A stretch of DNA of 64,000 nt from the NCBI GenBank assembly GCA_022495995.1, contig JAFEMH010001355.1, positions 33,501 through 97,500 on the forward strand, in the 5' to 3' direction. The number at the start of each line of letters is the position of its first letter. The first letter of the stretch is position 1. The stretch is from Adenophora triphylla var. japonica (lineage: Eukaryota; Streptophyta; Magnoliopsida; Asterales; Campanulaceae). Position numbers and translations under genes: made by a program. Below, one piece after another: positions 1 to 11,932 of this stretch. The notes beneath the pieces were generated by a model. The model searched no databases. It worked only from the letters and a program-made list of their open reading frames with translations, and was not told the origin of the DNA.

Positions 1-788
1 GATTAATGATCAACTGGGAGTCCCCAAATACCTCGATTTCAGTCACATTGCGTTCTAGGGCTGCTTCGAGTCCTGCTATGCAAGCTTCGTATTCGATAGT
101 GTTATTAGTGGCGCCAAAGTCGAGACGTATTGCTAGCGGAGTATAGATGTCGTCGGGATCTACCAATAGCATTCTGATGCCATAACCTTTCTTATTGGCT
201 GCGCCATCGAAAAATAATTGCCACTTATTTTTGTCCTCTATACTCATGATGTCCTCATCAGGGAATCGCGGGTCTTCCCCCTTCACTTCGTCGCAAGGAA
301 ATTCGGCTAACTGATCTGCGAATACACTGCCCCTGACGGATTTCTGAGTGACGTAAGTGATATCATACCCCGCGAGCATGAAATACCACTTGTCTAGGCG
401 CGAAGACAAATCGGATTTGTCTAAGATGTATTTTAAAGGATCCATTCGCGCGATGAGGCGAATTGGGAATGCTTCCATGTAGTGCTTTAGTCTCTGTGTT
501 ACCCAGACAAGCGACTTGTCGAGTGGAGAGTAGTTGATTTCACTGCCTTGGAATCGACGGCTGACAAAGTATATTGCATTTTTTGTGTGCAAAGTTGGTT
601 GTTCTTGAGCAAGCATAGCCCCTAGTGCATTGTCAGTAACCGTGAGGTAGAGTTTCAAGGGTTTCACCTTGTGCGGTCGAACCAAGATAGGTGAGGAAGT
701 TAAGTAGTGCTTAACTTCCTTTAATGCCTCTTGACATTCCTTGGTCCATTCTTGAGGTACATTTTTCTTGAGTAGCTTGTAGCTTAAA
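1..788 (-). pseudogene. Element A pol: gypsy RNase H plus archaeal-type RNase H
   Basis: On the minus strand this stretch is open from about 780 to the window edge. It first encodes the RNase H that follows RT (motifs LYLTVTDNALGAMLAQ, then YFVSRRFQGSEINYSPLDKS and AGYDITYVTQKSVRGSVFADQ). After an acidic linker comes a second RNase H starting WQLFFDGAANKKGYGIRMLL, with the TNNTIEYEACIAGLEAAL helix. This tandem is typical of Tat elements. RNase H removes the RNA strand during reverse transcription. The domain is cut by the window start and joined to RT by a frameshift near 780, so it is annotated as part of a broken pol. Confidence 0.85.
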
Positions 789-2099
789 GATAGGATCGCA
801 CATTGTAGTCAGCTGATTGATGAATCGACTGATGTACTGGAGTCTGCCCATGAATCCTTTTACTTCTTTCTGTGTTCTCGGTGGTGGCATGTCTATGATG
901 GCCTTTATCTTGGTGGGATCTGCTTCTATGCCACATTTGGTGACCATGTATCCCAGGACTTTTCCTTTGACCACCCCAAATGAGCATTTTGCGGGGTTGA
1001 GCCTCATCTTGTGTTGTCTCAGTCGATTGAAGAATTTTCTGAGATCTCTGAAGTGATGACCATCTGTCCCTTTGGAGTGAATAATCATGTCGTCCACGTA
1101 TACCTCTATTTCTTTGTGGATCATGTCGTGAAAGAGTGTCGTGACTGCCCTTTAATAAGTAGCCCCGACGTTCTTCAGACCAAAAGGCATAACCGTATAA
1201 CAGAACGTCCCCCAAGGTATGGTGAACGCTGTTTTGTGTTGGTCTTCTTCTGCCATGAGAATTTGATTGTACCCTACGAAACCATCCACGAATGAGCGGA
1301 CTTCGAAAGTCGCTGTAGCATCGACCAGCATGTCTATGTTTGGTAGCGGAAAGTCATCTTTAGGGGATGCCTTGTTCAAGTCTCTGAAGTTGACACAGAC
1401 TCGTATTTTTTCATTTTATATGGCCACTTGCACTGTATTGGCCAGCCATTCTAGATATTCGATCACCTTAATGAACCCCACGTTTAGGAGTTTCATGATC
1501 TCCTCTTTCACTTGCATTGACCATTTGGGCTTAATTCTACCCAGTTTTTGCTTGAGTGGTTTGGCGTTAGGTAGCAGCGATATCTTGTGCTCTACAATCG
1601 ACTGATTTAACCCTGGCATATCTTTATATGACCAAGCGAAAACGTCGACATATTCTCTGAGGAGCTGCGTTAGGGTTTCTCTGTCTTCCTCCTTGAAGAA
1701 GCTACCGATCTTTGTTTCTCTGGGGTCTTCTGCAGTTCCAAGATTAACCGTTTGCATTTCCTCATTATCAACAGGGCCATTCTTTCCACAACGACCTACT
1801 TGCTTTGCTAATTCTTTTAAAATTTGTTCGTTTTCTTGATCTATCTCAGCGTATGATTCATTATTAACTTGTTCGTTATATTCATTATTATTAGTTAATT
1901 CATCATTCACGATGTTAGCAATCTCAGGGTACTCGAAAAGATCAAAGTTTTCATTAAGGAAGTAGGGGAATACATGCTCTGCCACCGCCTCAATTTCCTC
2001 TTGAGTGAGTTCATCAGAGGCGGAGCCTGACTCTGAAGTGAAAGCTATAGGGCCTATCTTCCTGTGGGGATGGGGAGTACAACCAAACTCTTTGATCAT
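711..2099 (-). pseudogene. Element A pol: reverse transcriptase, frameshifted
   Basis: Reverse transcriptase spread over three minus-strand frames. 2099-1416 holds an acidic Asn/Glu-rich linker and the RT N-terminus (KPKWSMQVKEEIMKLLNVGFIKVIEY). 1379-1152 holds NKASPKDDFPLPNIDMLVD and MPFGLKNVGATY. 1124-711 holds the catalytic YVDD (EVYVDDMIIHSKG) and the thumb/connection (GFMGRLQYISRFINQLT). At least two frameshifts separate the pieces, so no full-length RT can be made. All diagnostic motifs are still readable and match the copy in element C. Confidence 0.85.
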
Positions 2100-2135
2100 G
2101 AAGTCTTCTTCAACAACTGGTCCCCCGGTGATGTG

Positions 2136-2726
2136 CTAGTTTAGAATTGGCTCATCACATTTCTGGATTATCTTCGTATAATCAATAGTTGGAGCATCCC
2201 CCTTGGATATTGCATGAATCTGGTTGTATTCTAGCCGGCACAGGTTCTCGAATTGTCGCAGCATGTCTTCTCCCAACACAAAGTCCCATACGCTGGTCAT
2301 TTCTGCCTTTGTGCCCCACAAATCCTTAAGGATTAGCGGGACGGGTTCTGTTTTGTCTAAAGAGGCATCGCAGTCGTTGAAGATTTCAAAGCCCGGATGG
2401 CGCTTACCTTTATCGTCAGTCCATGGTTCTGAAAAGATAAAGTATGGAATGTCTTCCCCTTCTCGAACGAAGTAGCCGTTGAGCGTCTTTCTGTATGGTT
2501 CGAGGTTGCAACCCTTAGTCTTTGGATCATTGCTACTTCTGTAGGCAGTCCCTTCCCACTTGATCTGAGTGAAGTCACACTCTTCTTCATTACTTTCATC
2601 GTGGATGGAAATGATGTATCCTAGGCCATGCTTTGTATGCGGTGGGGGAACAGGCGGTGGCTCTATTACCCCTTTCAAGTGTTTGCCAAGTCCCAAGCCA
2701 GAAAAGTACCCTTTTGCTTGCATCAT
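2136..2726 (-). pseudogene. Element A: G-patch-like segment upstream of RT
   Basis: A 196-aa minus-strand frame beginning MMQAKGYFSGLGLGKHLKG, a G-patch-like glycine motif, followed by a short proline stretch and TKHGLGYIISIHD. In Tat polyproteins a G-patch lies between protease and RT; here the segment has the same position relative to RT. An in-frame TAG near 2136 separates it from the RT linker. A further 60 or so related residues (NVIETCNENDYSKALWFSE) lie upstream at 2723-2810 in another frame. No protease DTG/DGG motif is seen upstream. Confidence 0.65.
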
Positions 2727-3024
2727 TCTCCAAACAGAAAGGTTTCCGAAAACCAGAGTGCTTTAGAGTAGTCGTTTTCGTTGCAAGTCTCGATGACATT
2801 TACAGTACTATCTTTCTCAATCTCAAAGTCACTGAATAAGTAATCAGAAGTGCTATGTTGAAAATAAAAGATATTGACTAAACTATTATTGAAAAGAAAC
2901 TTGATACTCTTGCCCACAAATGAGGATTTTAGGCAAGTAGTACCCAAACTAAAACTAGACTACCATTGTTTTTCTTGCAAATAAAGTAAATGACTGAAAA
3001 AAGGAAAAAGGAATTCTTATTGCT
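2727..3024 (-). other. Element A: spacer between gag knuckle and G-patch
   Basis: About 300 bases where a Tat element would normally encode the aspartic protease. Translation of the minus strand gives only short frames and no DTG/DGG active site. Its right half is low-complexity T/A-rich DNA. The related copy in C (24153-24296) also lacks protease motifs. Confidence 0.5.
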
Positions 3025-3826
3025 CTAACTTTTCCAACTTATGCCTCCGCTAGCAGCAACTTTGATGATGTTGTTGTCAATTAAGTCTTGGACTGCATTC
3101 TTTAGGTTCGAGCAATCATCGGTGTGGTGGCCATGGTACTGATGGTAGTAGCAGTAGAGGTGTGGAGCTTGACCTTCCCTTTTAGGCAGGTAACCCTCCA
3201 TTGGCTTTAGCTTCCCATCTTTATTAAGGCATTTGAAGAGATGACCGAGAGAGATCCTCCCAATGTCAGTGTAAGTCCTCCCCTTCCTTCGTTTAGCCAT
3301 TTGATTATGGAGGTCTCGGATATGATTCTCATAGTGTTGCACAAAAGTGTTGTGTCAGGAGCGGTACTTCCTCCATTTGCTTTTTGAGATCTCGGTAAAG
3401 GGTATTGAGGCAATACTTGACCCTCTCATCGATGTCATCTTCAACATGGGCTTCGAGGGCATTACACTTCTGAGTCATAGTCTCGAGTTAGCCTTTGACC
3501 TCTTCAAGATCATCAATCAGCATGCTTGTTTTATTAGCTTGGATGGACTCTTCCAGGTTATGCCATGCATCATTGTCTTCCATTTGTCGCAGGGCTTTGG
3601 CAAGTTGAGATTTGATGTCACTTAGCTCTTCTTGAACGGATGATCGCTCACTGTCGGAGTCACTTTCCATTCTCCGGAAATCCCTAGCAATACGGGTGGT
3701 AGGCATATCAAAAGCTTCCTTCCAACCTTCCACATGCTCCATTTCAGCGACAAGAGACTTGGTCATTTCCCGCAGATCTTCCTCTTCAAGGTCCTTCTTA
3801 GTGACGAAGTACTTTTCCATAGACAT
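3025..3826 (-). pseudogene. Element A: short gag (coiled coil plus zinc knuckle, no capsid domain)
   Basis: Starts at the ATG ending at 3826 (MSMEKYFVTKKDLEEE). The N-terminal 110 aa are acidic and helix-prone (EELSDIKSQLAKALRQMED). After a stop near 3488 and frame changes, the C-terminal part at 3342-3025 has the zinc-knuckle-like CYYHQYHGHHTDDC and the VQDLIDNNIIKV tail typical of Tat Gag. The central Retrotrans_gag capsid domain expected between these parts is not recognisable. Element C has the same arrangement, which points to an ancestral state and not a local deletion. Confidence 0.7.
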
Positions 3827-4121
3827 TGTGTTGGGAGTCTTAAAATTGAGTAGCTTTGGAAAACGGACAGAGAAGATGCAGAGATTGAATCGGGATTAGG
3901 TCTAGCCCCAACGAGTTGGAAGAAGGCTCAAAAGGGTTCAGGCTCAGCACAGCAAACAGAGACATTGTCCCGGGCGGGACAGACAGTTTCGCGCGAGACA
4001 ACCACACAGAAAGTCGATTTTTGTTAACCCTAATTTCTGGTCGGAATGAAAAATTCATTTTTGAGGGGTTTCTAAGGTCTTTATCCAAACCTAATGACTA
4101 AGTAATCAGTCTGATTTTTGT

Positions 4122-4258
4122 AAAATAAAGCCATGTGAGATTGTTTGAAGGATTTTTCTTTTTAAAGGGACAATTTCCGAAAGGGTCATTCCGAAGGGAC
4201 ATTCCGAAGGGACTTTTCTGAGTCCTTCTTTGTGGTCAATTTTACATGGCTTTATTTT
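4122..4258 (-). repeat. Element A leader hairpin
   Basis: Arms of 22 nt (4122-4143 and 4237-4258) are complementary except for two positions. The loop holds about four degenerate copies of a TTCGGAA-containing unit. The equivalent hairpin in element C differs by a compensatory pair in the arms (T-A here, C-G in C), which suggests selection on RNA pairing. Confidence 0.75.
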
Positions 4259-4595
4259 GGTCAAAAATAAGAAAGATCACTGAGTCAAAACCGACCGGTC
4301 ACGGAGTGATCCTAGAAAGACAATCTATATGATATGTGGCGATGCAGGGCTGGAAGGCTAGGCTCCCCGCGATATGAAAATCTAGGTGGATTGAATGCGC
4401 GAAATGGGATGATCCAACTCGGAGAGACCGGCGATTAGGTGGTTACCGTTATCCGTCCTTAGTGTGGGTCCCGGGTTAATTGGGGTATGTAGTGCAATGA
4501 CAGATATAGCATGAGTGCGCGTGTGTGAGAGTTCATCTAGGTGATAGATAAAATAGAGATTTTTTTTTTTGAAAAACTAAAAAGAAAACAAATAA

Positions 4596-4661
4596 TGGCC
4601 GCACCAAGTGGTTGCCTACGTTTCTCCCAAATCAGGAAGACTCAGGCCGTCGTAGTTCCAC
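4596..4661 (-). repeat. ACTACG...CGTAGG motif, copy 1 (element A leader)
   Basis: On the minus strand it reads GGAACTACG, then CCTGAGTCTTC, and after about 20 nt ACGTAGGCAACC followed by GGTGCGGCC. CTACG and CGTAG can pair as a short stem. Four related copies occur at 22428-22490, 28869-28940, 32277-32340 and 50952-51032. Confidence 0.8.
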
Positions 4662-5048
4662 ATAAAGGATAGAGAGAAAGAAATAAATTTAAATTACAAC
4701 TCTCGAATCCCCAATGGACCGGACTTTAACTCAAAACCCAATCACACGCAGTTATAAATAATAATCAATTATTTAAACAAAACAAGGATTCGAGTTCTAC
4801 ATCTTAAGGGAGGCCTTAAGATGAAAGAACTCTGCAAATAATGTAATCTGGAATCCCCCTTTGTTCGACTCTTATCTCGGATCTCGAGACGAACGGGAAA
4901 ACCAGAAAACAAACATGATACTGAAGCTTTGTCTCGCGCGAGACAAAGAGTTGTCTCGTGCGAGACTAGGCTGAACTGAATAAAAAAAGGATTTTTATTT
5001 GAAAACCCCTCTTATTAACGCATATCTAAGCCACTTTAAATTTATAAG

Positions 5049-5066
5049 TCCCCAGCGGAGTCGCTA
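5049..5066 (-). other. Element A primer-binding site (tRNA-Arg type)
   Basis: Minus-strand TAGCGACTCCGCTGGGGAC lies four bases inside the LTR end. It matches the 3' end of plant tRNA-Arg (acceptor ...GGAGTCGCCA) except at its second base, where A replaces G. tRNA-Arg priming is typical of Tat/Ogre elements. Confidence 0.75.
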
Positions 5067-5069
5067 AAC

Positions 5070-6059
5070 TGTAGCGATGCGCGAAAAAAACTCGGGTTTT
5101 CCGAACTAGTTGTTTTGAGAGTCGCCACCAACATTATTGATTGGAAACATAGAAAAACCATTTTTTGAAAGATTTTGGGTTCGGGGCTTAAGTTATGGAA
5201 TGGGAAGGTCAAGGAGCACCCATTCCACCCAATCTGGAGATTGGTCTTGCTAAAGGGGGTTTTCAAAGAAAAAGACATTTTAAATAAAAAAGTAAAAATA
5301 TCCATTTAATGGGGTTAAACGGAATATAGGATCGATTGCTTCGAGACTGTCCCCATGATTTGGAGAGGCTCTAGGCCGATCCTAGGTTCAATGTTCTATA
5401 CCACTCTAACAATCAATTAGAAAGGAAGGAAGATTACCTTTTTTGAGAAAAGATTCGGGCAGAGTTTCGACTCAGTCCTAGACTTGAATCTTGATGCGGA
5501 CAGAGCTTCGCTTCAATCCTTGATTCGGACTTCGATGTTTGTTGATCAACAAGGTTGATAAGCAAACTTTAGGTGATTTAAGGTGATTTTGTAGGAATCT
5601 TTCAGGGAGAGAAACCCACAAAATGTGTGTGTATCGTGTTTTTTTATCAGGGATCTGGGGGTTGAAATACTAGAAATCATCAAGTATTTATAGGAGGTTG
5701 GAGAGGTAAAGGTGGATAGGGATACCACCCTAGGAAGGTTCCAGAACTCAAATGCTATTGGAGAACCGGATGATGATAAGATTTATCAAGAAAGAGGTTG
5801 AAATCGACAAGGAAACTGATTTCTGCACGCCTGCAAGAGCTTAGTCTCGCGCGAGACATGCCATGTCTCGCGCGAGACAAGGCTGCTCTGGACAATTATG
5901 TCCTTCTCTTGTTATTTCGTATGCAGTTTAGTCCAAACTAACGGTCGTTAGTCAAAACTTAACGAAACATGACGAAACGGTGGATTTCTACTCTTGACTC
6001 AAGGCGAGACTTAGAGTGGTATTACTATGCTCCGATGGGTTTAGAATGGGGTGTCTACA
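5070..6059 (-). repeat. Element A 5' LTR
   Basis: On the minus strand the LTR runs from TGTAGACACCCC (6059) to GCTACA (5070), about 990 bp, with the same termini as element C (TGTAGACACC...GCTACA). A TATA box lies at 5692-5686. Just upstream of it are two perfect GTCTCGCGCGAGAC palindromes (5844-5857 and 5865-5878). The right flank at 6060-6064 would be one copy of the target-site duplication; its partner is outside the window. Confidence 0.9.
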
Positions 6060-6168
6060 GTTGACTCTTTACTTGCCAACCTTCTGTACTTATCACTAGT
6101 CACTTTCTCTCTCTACAACTTTATATCTTCAACCTTCATATCTTCTTAAAATCTACATAACTTTTTAA

Positions 6169-9100
6169 ATGGCTCCTAAGCAACAACGTGATTCTGCCAT
6201 TCCTAGAGTTTCTAAGAAATCATTCAACGATATGGTATGGTCTCTAACCCTCAATCTTTGATTATTTTGAGAAATTGCCATGAATGAACAGCACCAACTG
6301 TTCGTATTCTCTAAACTGGTTTTTCTTGATTAATGCTTCATTTCTTGCTCATTTTGAATGATTCTTGTTAGGGTTTGCTCGAAATGTTGTTAGGATTCAG
6401 ATTATGCAATTTATTTTATGATCAATACATGTTTTGGTTGTTAATTTTGGGAAATTCAGTAAAGGGTTTTTTGAAACCCATTCTTGTGTTCTTGGCTATT
6501 TCTTGATGATTCTGGGTAAAGTTTGGATTTTTATTGTTATATTGTTACTCCACTGCCCAATGTGATCATTTTGATATGTTATTTGTTGATTTTGGTTAAC
6601 TTTTATGTTGTCTCTGTTCTTGGTGTTCTTGACTGTTCTTCATATTCTTTATGTTGTTCATAACGTTTTTCAGAAAATACTTTATATGTAGGTTTACATG
6701 ATTCCATAATCTTGTTTTCCACAATTGGAAATTTTTTTGAAAATTTTATATCTAAATATGCCTTAGAACCTCATCTCTCAAACCGCATGCTTAGGAATAA
6801 ACCGCATAGGTTAAACCGCATGTTGAACCTCCTTGTGTGAAACCGCTTGTTCTTTTTGGAAGTTAAACCGCATGTAGAAAACCTCATTTCTATATATGTT
6901 GAAACCGCATACTGATTTTCTTCCAAAACCGCATGCTTTTTTCCTTAAGTGTTAGATGTTATGATGCTCATGTTTCACATTTTTCTAAACCACTTTTCAT
7001 TTAAACCACATGCTACTTGTCATTTTGCATTCTTAAGTTTTACTTAGTATATAGGCTGGAAATCATAACCTTCTCCTTCAGCACTTCATTGAAGTGTGGG
7101 ATAAATTTGGTTTAACAACGCCACGTACTAGTAACTACACTCTTTAAGTCTTCATGATTATTTCATTTGCTTAAATTCATAATTCACTTGGGGTTGAGAA
7201 TTTTCACTTTCTCAACCGCACCATTGCTAAATCGCATGGGTGCTTAAAACCGCAAGTGAACTGTGATCTTTTAAAATGGATCTAACTTTATATTTTCTTT
7301 TTTTGTAGGATCCCCACTTTTTCCTACCTGGATGAGAAATAAATGAGGTTGAGCTGAATCATGATGCCTTAGGCAGGGAGATGATCATAAGAATGGATGC
7401 ATCTGGAATCCTCCCTCTGTTCACCAAGAAGCAGTCCTACACCATTCCCTCTTATGTAGACTAGTTCTACTAAAATGCAGTCCTAGGAGAAAGAATTTTG
7501 AGCAATGGAAAGAAGATTCCATGCCTAACAGCTAATAAAGAAGGATTGGATGTGTCTGTTGACTACATGGACATCCGGACTGTATATGGATTCAATGTCT
7601 CAACTGATGATGAAAGGCTTCCTCAAGAAATTCTAGATGCAACTGCATCTACTACTGCTTGAATCCCTACTTTGACTGGGAAGTGCAAGGCAGTTCAAAG
7701 GAAAGATTTTAGTGAGCTTATGTGCCACCTCTGCTTCCTAGTTAGCAAGTCTGTTTGTGGCAAGAATGGCAACCACAACAACTTCACCAGCCAGCAGTGG
7801 ATGTATTGTTGTGCTATCTTCAATGGCATGCCTCTTCATTGGCCCAAGATATTGATGAGAGAACTTTCCTCCCACGTTGACTCCTATCAATCCAAGGAAA
7901 GAGGAGTTGATCAAATATGGAGACCTTTCTGCAGACTCCTGACCGCAATTTTTGCTGACTGCCAACATCTTGAGGAGCTCAGGCTGCAAAATCCTGAACT
8001 GGTGGTTGAATGGTCTAATGAAGAGACTTTGGGTCTGAATGTCTGTTATCTATTCAGATTCAAGAATGGAGATGCTCAATACAAAGAGTTGTGGGATGCT
8101 GACACTCTTTCAACCAAGGAGCATTATATTCCAATGAATCCTGAGACCGTTGACAAAACGGATGGGAAAGCTGTCAAGCAAGCAAGAAAGAAGAAAGGTG
8201 GAGCTGAACCATCTCTGAAGAGGGCAAAAACCGCACTAGCCCCCAAACCGCGTTCTACTGCAGGTGCTGGTCCCAGTCTGAAGCTAAAAAAGAAGGCCCT
8301 CATTGATGAAGAGGTTGTTGATGAAGAAATTATTGAAGGAGTTGAGAGGATGGGAGATGATGAGGCTGATGAAGAAGAAGATCCCAGTATTCCCTCTTTG
8401 ATTGCTAGAGCCAGAGCAACAAAGGTGGCTAGAAATAATATTTTGAATGATGAGGATCTTCTAAATTTCCATAGGGCTGAGATGGAGAGATTAGAAAGGA
8501 GAGCTGCTGAGAAGAGAGCTGCTCAAGGGAACCAAACTGCACCTGAACCGCAACCTCCTCAACCGCAACCAAACAATCAACCACCTTCTCCCCAACCGCA
8601 ATCCCCTATCCAAACCCAACCTCAATCACCTATCCAATCCAAATTTAAATCCCCTTTTCCCAAACCGCAATCTTCCCCCCAACCACAAATATCTGAACCG
8701 CACGTAGATGCACAAGTTCAGGGGGAGACACCCAAGAAGCGTTTCAAAATGATTGCAAAGAAAACCACCAAGAAAGGGCCTCAACGTTTTCTTAAGAGGG
8801 TGGCCAAAAATGTTGAACCGATGGCAGGTGAAAATGCCTACTATTTTGACAAAGAATCCTCATATTCCTCATCTCTTCCTTCTGATTCTGATTTAGACCG
8901 CTCCAATTCCAACTACAAACCCCCCCCCCCCACTCTCAAAGGCCTATCAACCCTTCACCTCCTCATTCAAACCGCAATCAAACTCCACCCCACTCAGAAA
9001 CTACACCTCCTCCCTCACCTAGATCGCATCCTTCCCCAAAACCACAACAATCCCATCTCTCTGTTCACACTGCTACCCCATCCACTTCAGCCTCAAAATC

Positions 9101-10507
9101 CCCTCCTCAAACCATAAACATTCCCACCTCCACAATTCCTCCACCCACATAAACCACCCCACCAACTCCACCTAACCAAACCGCACCCACTCAAACACTT
9201 CCCATTCCACCCCCTCCCACCCAACCTCATACAATTCCAATCACCCATATATTCCAAAACCTCAACACCCAACTCCCTCAAACCGCACCCCCTTCTCAAA
9301 CCCCTCCATTAACCCAAACCACTTTCCTACCCCAGACCGCACCTCCAACTACCCCTACACAACCGCCTCCTCCTTTCTCAAACATTCCCTCCTCTTCAAC
9401 CGCCCCCCTTCTGACTACACCCAAATTCTCTCCACTCTTCATCTGATTCAAGGCCAGCTGCTTACCAATCAGGGCCATATGATCAAACTAACAGCTTCAA
9501 CTTGAAGCCTCCAACCGCTCCCTCCAGAACCATATTGATACCCAATCTCACCTTCTAGCTGCTCAATCCCTTGAAATGGTTGCTCATAAAGCTTCAATGA
9601 AGAGTTTACTTTAAAATCTTGATACCATTAAGGGGGAGAGTTCAATCGCAAACATTGTCCAAACCTCAGCTGAAAAAATGCTTTGGTGAATTCAGAAAGG
9701 ACCTAACAGATGGAGTCATCCAAGCCCTAGGTGATGCGGTTTCAAAAGCTTCACTCAAAGAAATGCTGGATCATCTTGCAAATGTTTTCTGTGATTCTAT
9801 AGACAATTCAACTGAAAAACTCAAGATTGAGTTGATGGAAGAGATGAAGAACTCCAGACCACAGCAAGAATCAGACATAAGGTCAATTTTGGATTCCATG
9901 CAAACTAGCCTCCAATCTGAGATGGATATCCTTAAAGAGGAGTTAAAAATGAAGATGAACTTGATGGGAGACATTCTAACTGTAAAGTTGGATAGTCTAA
10001 CTGATGAGGTGAATGACAGGCTAGAAAACCTCAAGGAGGGATTCAACAACAAGCTCAGCATGAAAATCCATGAGCTGGATAACTCTTTAAGGGGGAGCAT
10101 AGGTGAAATTGAAGCCAATCTTAAAGAAGGTCAGACCGTACATGCTGAAGCTATCCAAGATCAAGATCCATACATTTTTCAATTCCTTAAATTCCTCCTT
10201 CCATACCAAAATAGAAGAAGTAAACAAAAAATTGGATGAAAATGCTGCTAAAGTTGATGAACTTGTAGAAGAGGTGAAAGGAAATTGCAGATCGGTTGGC
10301 TCCAACAACTCAAGACTTCAAACCGCAACCAATGGCATCAACAATTTGGAGACCGCTCAACAAAGGACTGCTGAAGAAGTAAGAAGGCTAAGAAGGACTC
10401 TAAGAGCAGAAAATTTAGCATTCAACTTTTCTGGACCTCATGTTGCTGATCATGTTATGGATGGACCGCCTGCACCAAATGTCAACAACCAGCAGGTTGA
10501 TCCTTAG
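6169..10507 (+). pseudogene. Element D ORF: spliced, coiled-coil, proline-rich protein of unknown function
   Basis: The proposed start is ATG 6169 (MAPKQQRDSAIPRVSKKSFN). A GT..AG intron (6235-7308) joins the 22-codon exon 1 in frame to exon 2. Exon 2 continues in one frame to 9117 but carries four in-frame stops before 7672. From 7672 to about 8100 the residues (SELMCHLCFLVSKSVCGKNG; QQWMYCCAIFNGMPLHWPKI) resemble the proteins of unknown role often carried by plant retroelements (putative plant transposon protein type). Then come a Lys/Glu-rich part, a Pro-Gln-rich part (8540-9120), and after frameshifts a long coiled coil (9619-10507, ending NNQQVDP). No protease or RT motif is present. The function is unknown; the position suggests a Gag-like or accessory protein. 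Confidence 0.6.
6235..7308 (+). other. Putative intron in element D ORF, rich in ACCGCAT
   Basis: Donor ATG|GTATGG and acceptor TTTTTTTGTAG|GATCCC keep the frame between exon 1 and exon 2. It is T-rich like plant introns. Between 6779 and 7260 it carries roughly ten copies of AACCGCAT or near variants (AACCTCAT, AACCACAT), all in the same orientation. Confidence 0.6.
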
Positions 10508-11008
10508 ATTTAGACTGCACTTTCACTGTAATTTTTTTTGTCTTAACTCTTTTTGCTCACTTTATTTTTGATATGTTGTATTTTGCTTTCCTACCATTGT
10601 AATCTGTAAACTTCAAAGGTAGTAATAACAAATGTATCACTAATTGAATTCAAACCATGTTCATTCAAACTGCTTGTTTGTAGAACAATGAAACCGCATC
10701 GGTTTTAAACCTCATTCAAATATCCTTTAACTTAAAAATCATATTTTTTGAATTGAAGTTTAAACATTCAGTTTAAACGACATACTTAAACTAAAACTCA
10801 TATTTTTATGTATGCACTGAATGTATTTCTATACTTTCAACTTGTAAGTTATTTATCTTTTAATAGTATAGAAATCTATAACTTAAGCTAGTGTGTGCAT
10901 TGACTTGGGATATAACTTGCCATATTAATTCTTATGGACATGTTTTTACCAAGGACAATGTTTGCTTTAGCTATAGTAGGTAATGGCATCAATCAAATAG
11001 GGGAAGAT
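10508..11008 (+). other. Element D 3' untranslated region and polypurine tract
   Basis: No gene. AT-rich sequence ending in the purine-rich AATAGGGGAAGAT directly before the LTR start TGTTGG at 11009. This is the expected plus-strand primer position. An ACCGCAT copy lies near 10691. Confidence 0.7.
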
Positions 11009-11018
11009 TGTTGGGTAT
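11009..11018 (+). repeat. Element D 3' LTR, first 10 bp
   Basis: TGTTGGGTAT. Its last five bases (GGTAT, 11014-11018) are the target site duplicated by element C; the second copy is at 33414-33418. Confidence 0.85.
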
Positions 11019-11932
11019 TGTAGACACCCCATTCTGAACACACCGGATCATACTTATACCACTCTAAGTCTCGCTTTGAGTCAAGAAGTAGAAATCCACC
11101 ATTTCGTCATGTTTCGTTAAAGTTTTGACTAACTACCGTTAGTTTGGGACTAAACTGCATACGAGATAACGAGGAGAGGACAAAACTGTCCACAGGAGCA
11201 ATATCTCGCCGCGAGATGGCGTGTCTAGCGCAAGATATCTCCCTCTGCAGATTGCAGCACGCTTCCTCGTCGATTTCAACCTCTTTTCGGGATAAAACTT
11301 TATCTCTCCGGCCAACCAATGGGAGGGGAGGTCTAGAACCATCTGATAGGGTTTTAACTCTCCACTTCTTCATATCCAACCTCTATAAATACTTGGTGAC
11401 TTCCAAGGCTCAAGGGGTCGAAGGTCCCGGACCGCGAATTTACACAACACACACACATTTTGTCGTTTTCTTTCCCTGAAAGAATTCTTCAAAATCACCC
11501 TAAAACTCACCTCATAGTTTGTTTGTCAACCTTGTTGATAAACAAGCATCAATCTCCAAACCAAGGACCAAGGCGAAGCTCTGTCCATGTGAAGGGTCGA
11601 CTCCAAACTTGAGCCGAAACTCTGCCCAAATCACCTCACGCAAGGTAATTCCTAATCTTCCTTCTAATTGATTGTTAGAGTGGTATAAGTCCATAAAATC
11701 TAGGATCGGCCTAGAGCCTCTCCAAATCATGGAGACGGTCTCGAAGCAATCGATCCTACATTCCGTTTGACCTCGTCAAATGGACCTTTATTTGTAGTAT
11801 TTGAATTCGTTTTTTTATTTCTTCTTTTGAAAAACCTCTCTTTTCTTTAGCAAGACCGATCTCCGGATTGGGTGAAATGGATGCCTTCTAAACCTACCCA
11901 TTTCATAACCTAAGCCCCGAACTCAAATCTCT

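Larger units (their letters stand above)
3827..5048 (-). other. Element A: 5' leader (untranslated) with hairpin and palindromes
   Basis: Long non-coding leader between primer site and gag on the minus strand. It contains CpG palindromes (4931-4944 and 4953-4966; degenerate pair near 3963-4000), the ACTACG/CGTAGG motif (4596-4661), and an inverted repeat with arms 4122-4143 and 4237-4258 enclosing short GGAC/TTCGGA repeats. The same landmarks occur in the same order in element C. No gene is visible. Confidence 0.75.
1..6059 (-). mobile_element. Element A: Tat-like Ty3/gypsy LTR retrotransposon, 3' part outside window
   Basis: Read on the minus strand the order is 5' LTR (5070-6059), primer-binding site, long leader, short gag, G-patch region, reverse transcriptase, and two RNase H domains running off the window start. 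Integrase and the 3' LTR are not visible. The double RNase H (a gypsy-type one followed by an archaeal-type one) and the tRNA-Arg-like primer site are hallmarks of the Tat/Ogre lineage. It is closely related to element C at 11019-33413, which lies in the opposite orientation. The reading frame is broken several times, so this copy is dead. Confidence 0.9.
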
